Source: Bifidobacterium santillanense
GTDB taxonomy: Bacteria > Actinomycetota > Actinomycetes > Actinomycetales > Bifidobacteriaceae
Direction of reading: 5' to 3'
Length of the DNA stretch: 64,000 nt
NCBI RefSeq assembly: GCF_018555385.1
Contig: NZ_JAFEJS010000005.1
Span: 142,951-206,950 of the forward strand
The notes below the pieces were generated by a model, which was given only the letters and a program-made list of their open reading frames with translations, was not told the origin of the DNA and made no database searches. This document shows, piece after piece, positions 53,010 through 62,359 of this stretch. Position 1 is the first letter of the stretch; each line of letters starts with the position of its first letter. The position numbers were made by a program, and so were the translations under genes.

Positions 53010-54796
53010 TCGCCCCGCCCGGCACCCACGGCGAATCGTCCGGGAGCGTGGACCGTCTCGCCGGATGGCTGCGCCGCCGTCCGCTCGGCCGTTCGCGCCG
53101 CCGCTTCAGCTGGCGCCGTCTGCTGCGTTCGGGCCGCGCCGAGGTCAGGCGGTCCCTGCAGGCGCGCACCGTCGCGCTCGTCGTCCTCGTCGCGCTCGTC
53201 GTCGCGGTCGTCTTCTCGTTCGTCTCGATGATCTCCGTGCGCGCCAGCCTGCTCGACCAGGTCACCAACCAGGCGCGCGCCGACTTCTCCGACATGGTCG
53301 TCCAGGCCCAGTCCAGCCTCGACTCGGCCGACGTGTCCGACTCGGTGCAGTACCAGCAGCTGGTCAACGACCTCGCCTCCTCCCTGCAGAACGAGGGCGC
53401 CTCCAACCTCGTGAGCGTCTATCTGTGGAGCCGCGACTCGTCCAACCGGCTCGTCGTGCCCGTCTCCACCGACCCCACGTACGAATCCGAGGTCAGCGAC
53501 GACATCCGCACGGCGGTCACGTCCGACCGCTCCGACCACGTGTTCTACCAGCCGGTCTCCATCGGATCGGACCGCGACGGCGGCACGCCGGGCGCCGTGC
53601 TCGGCACGACCCTCGACTTCGGCGCCACCGGCGGACTCGCGTTCTTCGCCCTGTTCTCCTACGAGACGCAGCAGGCGTCCCTGATGCAGATCCAGCTCAA
53701 CCTGCTCGTCGTATGCCTCGCGCTGAGCGTGCTCATGGGACTGGTCGTCTGGCTCACGCTGCGCGGCATCGTCCGGCCCGTCTCCGAGGTGGCCGACGCC
53801 GCCGAGACGTTCGCCTCCGGCGACCTGGAGACGCGCGTGCCCGAGACGCGCAAGGACGAGATCGGCTCCCTGCAGCACTCGTTCAACACGATGGCCGACG
53901 CCCTCAACCAGAAGATCGGCGAGCTGGAGGAGGCCGGCGCCATGCAGCGTCGCTTCGTCTCCGACGTCAGCCACGAGCTGCGGACCCCGATCACGACGAT
54001 GCGCATGGCCTCCGACCTGCTCGAGACGCGCAAGGACGACTACGATCCGATGACCCGGCGCACCGTCGAACTGCTCGGCGGCCAGATCAACCGCTTCCAG
54101 GACCTGCTCGCCGATCTGCTGGAGATCTCCCGCTACGATGCCGGCTACGCGGCCGTCGACCTCGTCGAGACCGACGTGCGCGACCCCATCCGCGAGGCCG
54201 TCGACCAGGTGTCCGGACTCGCCGCCGCCAAACGCGTGCCCATCCACGTCGACCTGCCCAACATCCAGGTGCTCGCCCGCATCGACGCGCGCCGCGTCAT
54301 CAGGATCGTGCGCAACCTCCTGTCCAACGCCGTCGACTTCGCCGAGGACAACCCCATCGAGGTGCGTCTCGCCGCCAACCTGCGCGCCGTCGTCATCTCC
54401 GTGCGCGACCGCGGCGTCGGCATGTCGCCCGACCAGGTCGCGCACGTGTTCGACCGGTTCTGGCGCGGCGACCCCTCGCGCGCCCGCACCACCGGCGGCA
54501 CCGGCCTCAGCCTGTCCATCGCGATGACCGACGCCAAGCTCCATCAGGGCACGATCCGCGTGCGCTCCGAACTCGACGAGGGCACGTGGTTCCTCGTCAT
54601 CCTGCCGCGCGACCCCGCCAAGGGGGCCGTACCCGACGTCGACCTGCCCGTCGACTTCCGCCGCGACACCGACCGGATGCTCGTCACCGGCGGATTCGGC
54701 GTCGCCGACAACCACGCTGTCGACTACCTCGACGCGCCGTTCTCCGACGCGGACGGCGACGCGGCCGAGACCGACGAGGAGGAACGCCATGCGTGA
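53006..54796 (+). CDS. mtrB: Sensor histidine kinase MtrB
   Basis: This 596-residue kinase has a basic N-terminus, a membrane segment (TVALVVLVALVVAVVFSFVSMI), an extracellular domain of about 150 residues, a second membrane segment (LLVVCLALSVLMGLVVWLTL), a HAMP domain, then HisKA with RRFVSDVSHELRTPITTM and HATPase_c (N-box RIVRNLLSNAVDFAEDNPI, DRGVGMSPDQ, GGTGLSLSIAM). It pairs with MtrA and, in other actinobacteria, is modulated by LpqB, whose gene overlaps this one by eight bases. Confidence 0.95.
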   Translation: MIAPPGTHGESSGSVDRLAGWLRRRPLGRSRRRFSWRRLLRSGRAEVRRSLQARTVALVVLVALVVAVVFSFVSMISVRASLLDQVTNQARADFSDMVVQAQSSLDSADVSDSVQYQQLVNDLASSLQNEGASNLVSVYLWSRDSSNRLVVPVSTDPTYESEVSDDIRTAVTSDRSDHVFYQPVSIGSDRDGGTPGAVLGTTLDFGATGGLAFFALFSYETQQASLMQIQLNLLVVCLALSVLMGLVVWLTLRGIVRPVSEVADAAETFASGDLETRVPETRKDEIGSLQHSFNTMADALNQKIGELEEAGAMQRRFVSDVSHELRTPITTMRMASDLLETRKDDYDPMTRRTVELLGGQINRFQDLLADLLEISRYDAGYAAVDLVETDVRDPIREAVDQVSGLAAAKRVPIHVDLPNIQVLARIDARRVIRIVRNLLSNAVDFAEDNPIEVRLAANLRAVVISVRDRGVGMSPDQVAHVFDRFWRGDPSRARTTGGTGLSLSIAMTDAKLHQGTIRVRSELDEGTWFLVILPRDPAKGAVPDVDLPVDFRRDTDRMLVTGGFGVADNHAVDYLDAPFSDADGDAAETDEEERHA

Positions 54797-56555
54797 GCCG
54801 CATAGGGACCACAGGCCCCAGGGAACCCCCGACCGCCGGCCCCGCGTCGTCCGCGCGCTCGCGGCCGCGCTCGCCGCGCTCGCCCTGACGGCGCCGTCCG
54901 CCTGCTCCAGTCTCATCGGACTGCCCTCGTCCGGCACCATCCGCGCGTTCTCGCCGGTCGAGAAGCAGACGCGCCGCGTCTACACCAGCCCCGCCGGCCC
55001 GACGGACGACGACCAGCCCGAGGGCATCGTCGAGGGCTTCTTCAACGCGATGCCCGCCGGCGTGCAGTCCGACGGCTACCGCGTGGCGCGCGAATACCTC
55101 ACCTCGTCCGCCGCCGACACCTGGCGCGGCGACGACTCCGCCATCGTCTACGACGGCGCGCCGAGCTTCGTCAGGAAGACGATCCCGCTCGCCTCGTCGG
55201 CCTCGACGGGCAGCATCATCGTCGAGGCCGAGATGAACGTCATCGGCCGTCTCGACGAATACGGCCTGTTCACCCCGACGGACGCCGAGGACCCCGTGAC
55301 CATGTCGTTCACGATGAGCAAGGTCGACGGCCAATGGCGCATCTCCGGACTCGACGACGGCGTGGCCGTCTCCTCCGCCGACTTCGAACAGGCGTTCCGG
55401 CAGGTGTCCGTCTACCGCGTCGACGCGCCCGGCAGGCACCTCGTCCCCGACGTGCGCTGGTTCAGCTGGCGCAACTGGCGCACGCAGGCCGTCCGCGCCG
55501 TGCTCTCGGACGGCATCAGCTGGCTGGGCGACGCCGTCAAGGACCTCGGCACCGAGAAGGTCGCGCTCGCCGTCAACACCGTGCCGATCGAGAGCAACGT
55601 GCCGCACGTCCAGCTCGGGCGGGGGTTCCTCGGCCTCGGCGACGACGAGCGCGCGCTCATCGTCCATCTGATCAGGCTCACGCTCGGCGACGGCGTCGAC
55701 AGCGCCTCGCTCAAGGTCACCGTCGACGGCAACGACTATTCGAACATCGACGGCGACGTCGGCCTCGACACCCAGCAGCCCAGCGTCGGCATCTACACGC
55801 TCACCGACGGCCGCATCGTCTCGCTCGGCTCGTCGAGCCCGCTGCGCGTGGGCGAGACCAAGGGATTCGACGACGCGCTCGGGTTCGCGTTCTCCGCCAA
55901 CGGGGGAGCGGTGCTGCGCGCCGACGGCGTCGCCGAATGCCTCAAGGCCGACGCCTCCTCGTGCGGCGTGATGTTCGGCGGCGCGCGTCTCTCCTCGATC
56001 GCCTCCGGGCTGGACGGCGAGATCTGGGCCGTCGCCGCCGACGGCAGGAGCCTCTACGTCTCGCGCGAGGGCGTGAGCAGACGACTCACGCCCGCATGGC
56101 TGGCCGACGGCGTGATCCGGTCCGTCTCGGTCTCGTCCGAGGGCGCCCGCCTCGCCCTCGCCATGGGCGACGGCGGCGTGCGACTGACCGGCATCGTGCG
56201 CGACGACGACCAGACCCCCGCGGCGCTCGCCGAACGATCCACGCAGGTCTCCAGACGAAGGGGCGTCACGATGGTGACGTTCTACAACGATCTGAACCTC
56301 GTCTACGCGACCTCGCCCGTCGACGGGAACGGCCGGTCGACCGAGCAGCAGGCCTTCCGGCAGATCGTCCCCGGACCGGACACCGTGCAGCGCCTGCCCG
56401 ACACGGCGGTCGTCGCGCTCGCCTCCGGACAGATCGCCCTGTACCGCAGGCTCGCCGTGCTCGACGATCTCGGCATCGTGCGTTCGGTGTCCGGCTCGCT
56501 CGACGGCTCGTGGTCGATCGCCGACTCCCAGGTCACCGCGCTCGGCGCGCAGTAG
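54789..56555 (+). CDS. lpqB: Lipoprotein LpqB
   Basis: This 588-residue lipoprotein has a signal with a lipobox Cys (LALTAPSACSS). A GerMN domain (about 200-320, including KVALAVNTVPIESNVPHVQLG) and a C-terminal beta-propeller-like LpqB domain follow. LpqB modulates MtrB and affects growth and wall traits in mycobacteria and Streptomyces. It completes the conserved mtrA-mtrB-lpqB operon, which here starts with the helicase and rarA genes in close succession. Confidence 0.94.
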   Translation: MREPHRDHRPQGTPDRRPRVVRALAAALAALALTAPSACSSLIGLPSSGTIRAFSPVEKQTRRVYTSPAGPTDDDQPEGIVEGFFNAMPAGVQSDGYRVAREYLTSSAADTWRGDDSAIVYDGAPSFVRKTIPLASSASTGSIIVEAEMNVIGRLDEYGLFTPTDAEDPVTMSFTMSKVDGQWRISGLDDGVAVSSADFEQAFRQVSVYRVDAPGRHLVPDVRWFSWRNWRTQAVRAVLSDGISWLGDAVKDLGTEKVALAVNTVPIESNVPHVQLGRGFLGLGDDERALIVHLIRLTLGDGVDSASLKVTVDGNDYSNIDGDVGLDTQQPSVGIYTLTDGRIVSLGSSSPLRVGETKGFDDALGFAFSANGGAVLRADGVAECLKADASSCGVMFGGARLSSIASGLDGEIWAVAADGRSLYVSREGVSRRLTPAWLADGVIRSVSVSSEGARLALAMGDGGVRLTGIVRDDDQTPAALAERSTQVSRRRGVTMVTFYNDLNLVYATSPVDGNGRSTEQQAFRQIVPGPDTVQRLPDTAVVALASGQIALYRRLAVLDDLGIVRSVSGSLDGSWSIADSQVTALGAQ

Positions 56556-56580
56556 ACGACGCAGCCGCGGCGCCGCGGGC

Positions 56581-56655
56581 GTACGGAAAGGAGGCCGTCC
56601 CGTCCCCGAGCCGGATGGATCCATGCTCGGGACGGAACGGCCTCCTTTTCCGTAC
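56581..56655. terminator. Long hairpin terminator after lpqB
   Basis: A roughly 29-base imperfect stem begins GTACGGAAAGGAGGCCGT and ends with its complement at 56655. It lies between convergent genes and probably works both ways. Confidence 0.8.
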
Positions 56656-56690
56656 GCCTCGCCTGCCCCTGCGGGAAGGCGGGAACGCGA

Positions 56691-56960
56691 TCAGATGCCG
56701 CCGTACTCGCTCTTGAAGAGCTCCTGCGGGACCTCGGAGTTCAGCGGGACCTCGTAGATGAGGTACTCCATGTTAAACGGGATGTTGAAGAGGTGGCGCT
56801 TGACGCCGTACACCTCCTCGGTGCCCAGGAAGTTGAAGTTGTCCGGGCACTCCGGCTCCCACTTGGCCAGCAGCTTCGCCGCGTCGCCGATGGTGGCGGC
56901 CACGCCGGCCAGATGCTTGACGCCCTCGACCTGCTTGATGATGAGGAAAACGGTATCCAT
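56691..56960 (-). CDS. Small protein of unknown function
   Basis: The product is 89 residues, acidic and without a signal peptide or membrane segment. It begins MDTVFLIIKQVEGVKHLAGVAATIGDAAKLLAKW, and the rest is a mixed alpha/beta domain with several aromatics. AAAGGAA is well placed. I recognise no family. It is convergent with the lpqB operon and divergent from the fru operon with about 300 bases between them. Confidence 0.7.
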   Translation of the reverse strand: MDTVFLIIKQVEGVKHLAGVAATIGDAAKLLAKWEPECPDNFNFLGTEEVYGVKRHLFNIPFNMEYLIYEVPLNSEVPQELFKSEYGGI

Positions 56961-57266
56961 GAAGGGTTCCTTTCATGTGCGTTGTACTGTTCGGGCGCCC
57001 TCGCCTCCGGAGAACAGGGGCTGCGGCGCCTCGTTACGGCTCCTTCATTATCACTCGGAAACGGCGAAACCGCGCCGGTTTTCCGGGTCGTCGCCATGAT
57101 GTTATCAATTCGTCATCAAGACGTTATCGAATTGTTATCGCTCACGATTGAACGCCCTCGATGTTTGATTCATACTAGGACATGTCGATGGCACGGAGCC
57201 ATCAAGGAAAACCAAATGCAGGGGAAAGGGCCCCTGCGAATCTCGAACACTCGAGGAGGAGTAGCA
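56961..57266. other. Regulatory gap ahead of the fru operon
   Basis: I support no gene here. It holds repeats of TTATC and TTGTTATCGCTCACGA, an AT-rich promoter-like stretch with TCATACT near 57170-57176, and probably a long leader for the SBP gene, with AGGAGGAGT as ribosome binding site near 57255. Confidence 0.6.
57132..57147. promoter_or_regulatory. LacI-type operator of the fru operon
   Basis: TTGTTATCGCTCACGA matches the reverse complement of the pyk operator (TTGTTAGCGCTCACAA) at 14 of 16 positions. It suggests control by the same or a related LacI-family regulator. Confidence 0.55.
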
Positions 57267-58244
57267 ATGAAGAATTGGAAGAAGGCCATCGCGCTCGTCG
57301 CTTCCGCCGCCGCCCTGGTGAGCGTCGCCGCCTGCGGTTCCGCCAGCTCGGCCAAGGATTCCGGCAAGAAGACCGTCGGCTTCGTCGCCGTCGGTCCTGA
57401 GGGCGGCTTCCGTACCGCCAACGAGAAGGACATCCAGGCCGCGTTCAAGGACGCCGGCTTCGACCTGATCTACTCGCCGACCCAGAACAACGACCAGCAG
57501 AAGCAGATCCAGGCGTTCAACAAGTTCGTCAACGACGAGGTCGACGCCATCATCCTGTCCTCCACCGAGGATTCCGGTTGGGACGAGTCCCTGAAGAAGG
57601 CCGCCGAGGCCGAGATCCCGGTCTTCACCGTCGACCGCAACGTGGACGTCAAGGACGCCGAGGCCAAGAAGGCCATCGTCTCCCACATCGGACCGTCCAA
57701 CGAGTGGGCCGGCGAGCAGGCCGCCGAGTTCATCAACAAGAGCTTCCCGGACGGCGCCAACGGCTTCATCCTCGAGGGCCCCGCCGGCCTGTCCGTGGTC
57801 AAGGACCGCGGCACCGGCTGGAAGAACAAGGTCGCCTCCAACATCAAGGTCCTCGAGTCCCAGTCCGCCAACTGGTCCACCGATGAGGCCAAGACCGTGA
57901 CCGCCGGCCTGCTCGACAAGTACAAGTCCGACAACCCGCAGTTCGTCTTCGCCCAGAACGATGAGATGGGCCTCGGCGCCGCGCAGGCCATCGACGCCGC
58001 CGGCCTCAAGGGCAAGGTCAAGGTCGTCACCATCGACGGCACCAAGAACGCCCTGCAGGCCCTCGTCGACGGCGACCTCTCCTTCGTGATCGAGTACAAC
58101 CCGATCTTCGGCAAGGAGACCGCCCAGGCCGTCAAGGACCACCTGGACGGCAAGAAGGTCGAGAAGGACATCCAGATCGAGTCCAAGACCTTCGACGCCG
58201 CCTCCGCCAAGGAAGCCCTCGACTCCGGCTCCCGCGCCTACTGA
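57267..58244 (+). CDS. fruE: Fructose-type sugar ABC transporter substrate-binding lipoprotein
   Basis: This 325-residue RbsB-type periplasmic-binding protein has a lipobox (LVSVAACGSAS). It has the cluster signature of a ribose/galactose/fructose binder: KKTVGFVAVGPEGGFRTANEKDIQAAF, DAIILSSTEDSGWDE, and FVFAQNDEMGLGAAQAIDAAG. The operon order (binding protein, two-domain ATPase, two permeases) is that of FruEKFG, described for fructose in B. longum; ribose or another pentose cannot be excluded by sequence alone. The start at 57267 has GAGGAGGAG upstream. A LacI-type operator lies 120 bases upstream. Confidence 0.8.
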   Translation: MKNWKKAIALVASAAALVSVAACGSASSAKDSGKKTVGFVAVGPEGGFRTANEKDIQAAFKDAGFDLIYSPTQNNDQQKQIQAFNKFVNDEVDAIILSSTEDSGWDESLKKAAEAEIPVFTVDRNVDVKDAEAKKAIVSHIGPSNEWAGEQAAEFINKSFPDGANGFILEGPAGLSVVKDRGTGWKNKVASNIKVLESQSANWSTDEAKTVTAGLLDKYKSDNPQFVFAQNDEMGLGAAQAIDAAGLKGKVKVVTIDGTKNALQALVDGDLSFVIEYNPIFGKETAQAVKDHLDGKKVEKDIQIESKTFDAASAKEALDSGSRAY

Positions 58245-58319
58245 TCGGCACGTCGATCCGCTGATCGTCATCCGGTTCCGGCCGGATCGGTGATATCCCA
58301 CAACCGAACATGAATCCAC

Positions 58320-58356
58320 ATGATGGTGCATGAAGTACGACTTCCTGCACCATCAT
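58320..58356 (+). terminator. Hairpin between fruE and fruK
   Basis: A perfect 11-bp stem (ATGATGGTGCA and its complement) extends with a bulge. No long T tract. It probably stabilises the fruE mRNA or terminates it partly, giving more binding protein than transporter subunits. A smaller CCGG hairpin precedes it near 58270. Confidence 0.6.
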
Positions 58357-58416
58357 TCATGTGAGGCCGAAATATCACAAAACGGTAACAATCTCCCTTC
58401 TCCCAAAGGCAAAGAT

Positions 58417-59946
58417 ATGACAGACAAAACCCCTATCGTCGTGATGAAGGGCATCACGATCGAGTTCCCGGGCGTCAAGGCCCTGGACGGTGTCGATCTG
58501 ACGCTCTACCCGGGCGAGGTCCACGCTCTCATGGGCGAGAACGGCGCCGGCAAGTCGACGATGATCAAGGCGCTCACCGGTGTGTACAAGATCGACGCGG
58601 GCTCCATCGTGGTGGATGGCAAGCCGCAGCAGTTCAACGGCACCCTCGACGCGCAGAACGCCGGCATCGCCACCGTGTACCAGGAAGTCAACCTGTGCAC
58701 CAACCTCTCCGTCGGCGAGAACGTGATGCTCGGCCACGAGAAGCGCGGCCCCTTCGGCATCGACTGGAGGAAGACCCACGAGGCCGCCAAGAAGTACCTC
58801 AAGCAGATGGGCCTCGAGCACATCGACCCGCACACCCCGCTGTCCTCGATCTCCATCGCCATGCAGCAGCTGGTCGCCATCGCCCGCGCGATGGTCATCA
58901 ACGCCAAGGTGCTGATCCTCGACGAGCCGACCTCCTCCCTCGACGCCAACGAGGTCAAGGACCTGTTCGCCATCATGCGCAAGGTGCGCGACTCGGGCGT
59001 GGCCATCCTGTTCGTCTCCCACTTCCTCGATCAGATCTACGAGATCACCGACCGCCTGACCATCCTGCGCAACGGCAAGTTCATCAAGGAGGTCATGACC
59101 AAGGACACCCCGCGCGACGAGCTCATCGGCATGATGATCGGCAAGTCCGCGGAGGAGCTCTCGCAGATCGGCGCCAAGAAGGCCCGCCGCGAGATCACCC
59201 CCGGCGAGAAGCCGATCGTCGACGTCAAGGGCCTGGGCAAGAAGGGCACCATCAACCCGACCGACCTGGACATCTACGCGGGCGAGGTCGTCGGCTTCGC
59301 CGGCCTGCTGGGCTCCGGCCGCACCGAGCTCGGCCGCCTCCTGTACGGCGCCGACAAGCCCGACTCCGGCACCTACGAGCTCAACGGCAAGCAGGTCTCG
59401 ATCAACGACCCGTACACCGCCCTGAAGAACAAGATCGCGTACTCCACCGAGAACCGCCGCGACGAGGGCATCATCGGCGACCTGACCGTCCGCCAGAACA
59501 TCCTCATCGCCCTGCAGGCGACGCGCGGCATGTTCAAGCCGATCCCGAAGAAGGAGGCGGACGAGATCGTCGACAAGTACATGAAGGAGATGAACGTCCG
59601 CCCGGCCGACCCCGACCGCCCGATCAAGAACCTCTCCGGCGGCAACCAGCAGAAGGTCCTCATCGGCCGCTGGCTGGCCACCCACCCGGAGCTCCTGATC
59701 CTCGACGAGCCGACCCGAGGCATCGACATCGGCGCCAAGGCCGAGATCCAGCAGGTCGTCCTCGACCTCGCCTCCAAGGGCATGGGCGTCGTCTTCATCT
59801 CCTCCGAGATGGAGGAGGTCGTGCGCCTGTCCGACGACATTGAGGTCCTCAAGGACCGCCACAAGATCGCCGAAATCGAAAACGACGACACCGTCTCGCA
59901 GTCGACCATCGTCGAGACGATCGCCAACACGAACGTGAACAACTGA
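58417..59946 (+). CDS. fruK: Two-domain ABC ATPase of the fructose-type sugar transporter
   Basis: This 509-residue RbsA/MglA-type ATPase has two nucleotide-binding domains. The first has Walker A GENGAGKST and LILDEPTSSLD, with ISIAMQQLVAIARA as signature. The second lacks a standard Walker A Lys (GLLGSGRTELGR), as is usual for these proteins, but has a good signature LSGGNQQKVLIGRW and Walker B LLILDEPTRGIDIGAKAE. It drives the FruF/FruG channel. AAAGGC is the ribosome binding site for the ATG at 58417. Confidence 0.88.
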   Translation: MTDKTPIVVMKGITIEFPGVKALDGVDLTLYPGEVHALMGENGAGKSTMIKALTGVYKIDAGSIVVDGKPQQFNGTLDAQNAGIATVYQEVNLCTNLSVGENVMLGHEKRGPFGIDWRKTHEAAKKYLKQMGLEHIDPHTPLSSISIAMQQLVAIARAMVINAKVLILDEPTSSLDANEVKDLFAIMRKVRDSGVAILFVSHFLDQIYEITDRLTILRNGKFIKEVMTKDTPRDELIGMMIGKSAEELSQIGAKKARREITPGEKPIVDVKGLGKKGTINPTDLDIYAGEVVGFAGLLGSGRTELGRLLYGADKPDSGTYELNGKQVSINDPYTALKNKIAYSTENRRDEGIIGDLTVRQNILIALQATRGMFKPIPKKEADEIVDKYMKEMNVRPADPDRPIKNLSGGNQQKVLIGRWLATHPELLILDEPTRGIDIGAKAEIQQVVLDLASKGMGVVFISSEMEEVVRLSDDIEVLKDRHKIAEIENDDTVSQSTIVETIANTNVNN

Positions 59947-59957
59947 AAGGAGGGATG

Positions 59958-61028
59958 ATGGCTGATAAGAAGCAAGAAGACAAGAACAACGTCTTCAAGA
60001 AGCTGCTGGGCTCGAACCTGACCGTCGAGGCCATCGCGCTCGTCCTGCTGATCCTGCTGTGCACCCTGTTCGACCACGGGTTCCTCGCGCTGAGCTGGAA
60101 CGACAACACCGGCGGTCTGGCCGGCCCGCTCATCACGATGCTCCAGGAGTCCGCCCGATACCTGATGATCGCCACCGGCATGACGCTCGTCATCTCCACC
60201 GCCGGCATCGACCTGTCGGTCGGTTCCGTCATGGCGGTCGCCGGCGCCGCGGCCATGCAGGCCCTCAACGGCGGCATGAACGTCTGGCTGGCCATCCTGC
60301 TGGCCATCGTCATCGGCGTGATCGTCGGCTGCATCAACGGCGCGCTCATCGCGTTCCTCGGCCTCCAGCCGTTCATCACCACGCTGATCATGATGCTCGC
60401 CGGCCGCGGCCTGGCGAAGGTCATCACCTCCGGCGAGAACACCGACGCCTCCGCGGTCGCCGGCAACGAGCCGCTCAAGTGGATGGCCAACGGCTTCATC
60501 CTCGGCATCCCGGCCAACTTCGTGATCGCCGTCGTCATCGTGATCCTCGTCGGCCTGCTGTGCCGCAAGACCGCCATGGGCATGTTCATCGAGTCCGTCG
60601 GCATCAACCCCGAGGCCTCCCGCATGACCGGCATCAAGCCCAAGAAGATCCTCTTCCTGGTCTACGCGATCTCCGGCTTCCTCGCCGCGATCGCCGGCCT
60701 GTTCGCCACCGCGTCCGTGATGCGCGTCGACGTGGTCAAGACCGGCCAGGACCTCGAGATGTACGCGATCCTCGCGGTCGTCATCGGCGGCACCTCGCTG
60801 CTCGGTGGCAAGTTCTCCCTCTCCGGCAGCGCCGTCGGCGCCGTCATCATCGCCATGATCCGCAAGACCATCATCACCCTCGGCATCGATTCCGCCGCAA
60901 CGCCGGCCTTCTTCGCCGTCGTCGTGATCGTGATCTGCGTGATGCAGGCTCCCAAGGTTCGTAACCTGAGCGCGGAACTCAAGCGTAAGCGCGCGCTCAA
61001 GGCCCAAGCAAAGGCGGTGGCAGCATGA
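59958..61028 (+). CDS. fruF: Fructose-type sugar ABC transporter permease 1
   Basis: This 356-residue permease of the RbsC/BPD_transp_2 family has about eight to ten membrane segments (STAGIDLSVGSVMAVAGAAAM is the family signature). It pairs with the next permease. AAAGGAGG precedes the ATG at 59958; an adjacent ATG at 59955 is too close to it. Its stop overlaps the next start by four bases. Confidence 0.88.
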   Translation: MADKKQEDKNNVFKKLLGSNLTVEAIALVLLILLCTLFDHGFLALSWNDNTGGLAGPLITMLQESARYLMIATGMTLVISTAGIDLSVGSVMAVAGAAAMQALNGGMNVWLAILLAIVIGVIVGCINGALIAFLGLQPFITTLIMMLAGRGLAKVITSGENTDASAVAGNEPLKWMANGFILGIPANFVIAVVIVILVGLLCRKTAMGMFIESVGINPEASRMTGIKPKKILFLVYAISGFLAAIAGLFATASVMRVDVVKTGQDLEMYAILAVVIGGTSLLGGKFSLSGSAVGAVIIAMIRKTIITLGIDSAATPAFFAVVVIVICVMQAPKVRNLSAELKRKRALKAQAKAVAA

Positions 61029-62047
61029 CAACAGCTACGGCAACCCCGGCCAAGAAGGCCGCTAAGAAGACGCGTCGCCTCGACGCACAGATGATCCCGA
61101 CCATCGCGGCCGTGGTGATCTTCATCCTGATGATCATCATGGGTCAGGCGCTCTTCGGCACCTACCTGCGACTCGGATTCATCTCCTCCCTGTTCATCGA
61201 CCACGCCTACCTGATCATCCTGGCCGTGGCCATGACCCTGCCGATCCTCACCGGCGGCATCGATCTGTCCGTCGGCGCCATCGTCGCCATCACCGCCGTC
61301 ATCGGCATCAAGCTGGCGAACGCGGGCGTCCCCGCCGTCCTCGTGATGGTGATCATGCTGCTCATCGGCGCGGTGTTCGGCGCATTGGCCGCGACGCTGA
61401 TCGAGGAATTCAACATGCAGCCGTTCATCGCGACGCTGTCCACGATGTTCCTCGCCCGAGGCATCGCCTCCATCATCTCGACCGACTCGCTGACCTTCCC
61501 GGACAACAACAACTTCGATGTGATCTCCGACGAGATCAAGATCATCGACAACCCGAAGATCTCCAACGATCTGTCCTTCAACCTCGGCGTGGTCATCGCG
61601 ATCGTCGTCCTCATCGGCGGCTACATCCTCCTGCACCACACCCGCACCGGCCGCACCATCTACGCCATCGGCGGCTCCCGCTCCTCCGCGGAGCTCATGG
61701 GTCTGCCGGTCCGCCGCGCCCAGTTCACGATCTACATCACCTCCGCGACCCTCGCCGCGCTGGCCTCGATCGTCTACATCGCGAACATCGGCTCCGCCAA
61801 GAACACGGTCGGCGTCGGCTGGGAGCTCGACGCGGTCGCCTCCGTCGTCATCGGCGGCACGATCATCACCGGCGGCTTCGGCTACGTCCTCGGCTCCGCC
61901 CTCGGCGCCCTGGTCCGCTCCATCATCGATCCGCTGACCGCCGACTTCGGCGTCCCGGCCGAGTGGACGACCATCGTGGTCGGCCTGATGATCCTCATCT
62001 TCGTGGTCCTGCAGCGTGTGGTGACCGCGGTCGGCGACAAGAAATAG
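61025..62047 (+). CDS. fruG: Fructose-type sugar ABC transporter permease 2
   Basis: This 340-residue permease of the same family has the signature LTGGIDLSVGAIVAITAVIG and the second conserved block GWELDAVASVVIGGTIITGGFGYVLGSALGAL. It ends the operon, followed by a GC-rich hairpin. It overlaps fruF by four bases. Confidence 0.88.
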   Translation: MTTATATPAKKAAKKTRRLDAQMIPTIAAVVIFILMIIMGQALFGTYLRLGFISSLFIDHAYLIILAVAMTLPILTGGIDLSVGAIVAITAVIGIKLANAGVPAVLVMVIMLLIGAVFGALAATLIEEFNMQPFIATLSTMFLARGIASIISTDSLTFPDNNNFDVISDEIKIIDNPKISNDLSFNLGVVIAIVVLIGGYILLHHTRTGRTIYAIGGSRSSAELMGLPVRRAQFTIYITSATLAALASIVYIANIGSAKNTVGVGWELDAVASVVIGGTIITGGFGYVLGSALGALVRSIIDPLTADFGVPAEWTTIVVGLMILIFVVLQRVVTAVGDKK

Positions 62048-62052
62048 ATTCG

Positions 62053-62110
62053 CCCCGCCGTCCGGCCCGGTTCCGGTTCCGATTGGATCCGGCCGGACCG
62101 GACGGCGGGG
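62053..62110 (+). terminator. GC-rich hairpin after the fru operon
   Basis: A perfect 13-bp outer stem (CCCCGCCGTCCGG with its complement) and inner pairing; T tract weak. Confidence 0.7.
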
Positions 62111-62274
62111 GAGTCCGCTTCACTCGATAACTGAATATCCCTCGGCGAGAATGATGTTCCGGTTCGTGGCTTCCGCCTTCCGCACCCACCGCGAGGCGCG
62201 GGGCGGACACGAATGGTACGCCAACCCATCATCCCGACGGGGAATCCTCTCTCTTTTCCTTTCCTTCTTTCATC

Positions 62275-62320
62275 CGACGTGAGGGGCACGATCCATAAGC
62301 GGATCGTGCCCCTCACGTCG
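62275..62320. repeat. Perfect 20-bp hairpin beyond the MFS gene
   Basis: Arms CGACGTGAGGGGCACGATCC and its exact complement enclose six bases. A pyrimidine-rich stretch (TCTCTCTTTTCC and more) lies to the left. It is likely a terminator for the MFS gene. Otherwise the 62111-62359 gap holds no gene that I can support. Confidence 0.75.
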
Positions 62321-62359
62321 TCGTATCGGTGCACCGGCGCGGACTGCGCCGGCCGGAAG

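Noticed and set aside
56793..57266. Longer N-terminus for the fruE gene product
   Set aside because: The upstream frame lacks a ribosome binding site, would hide the lipoprotein signal inside the protein and would overlap the opposite-strand small gene.
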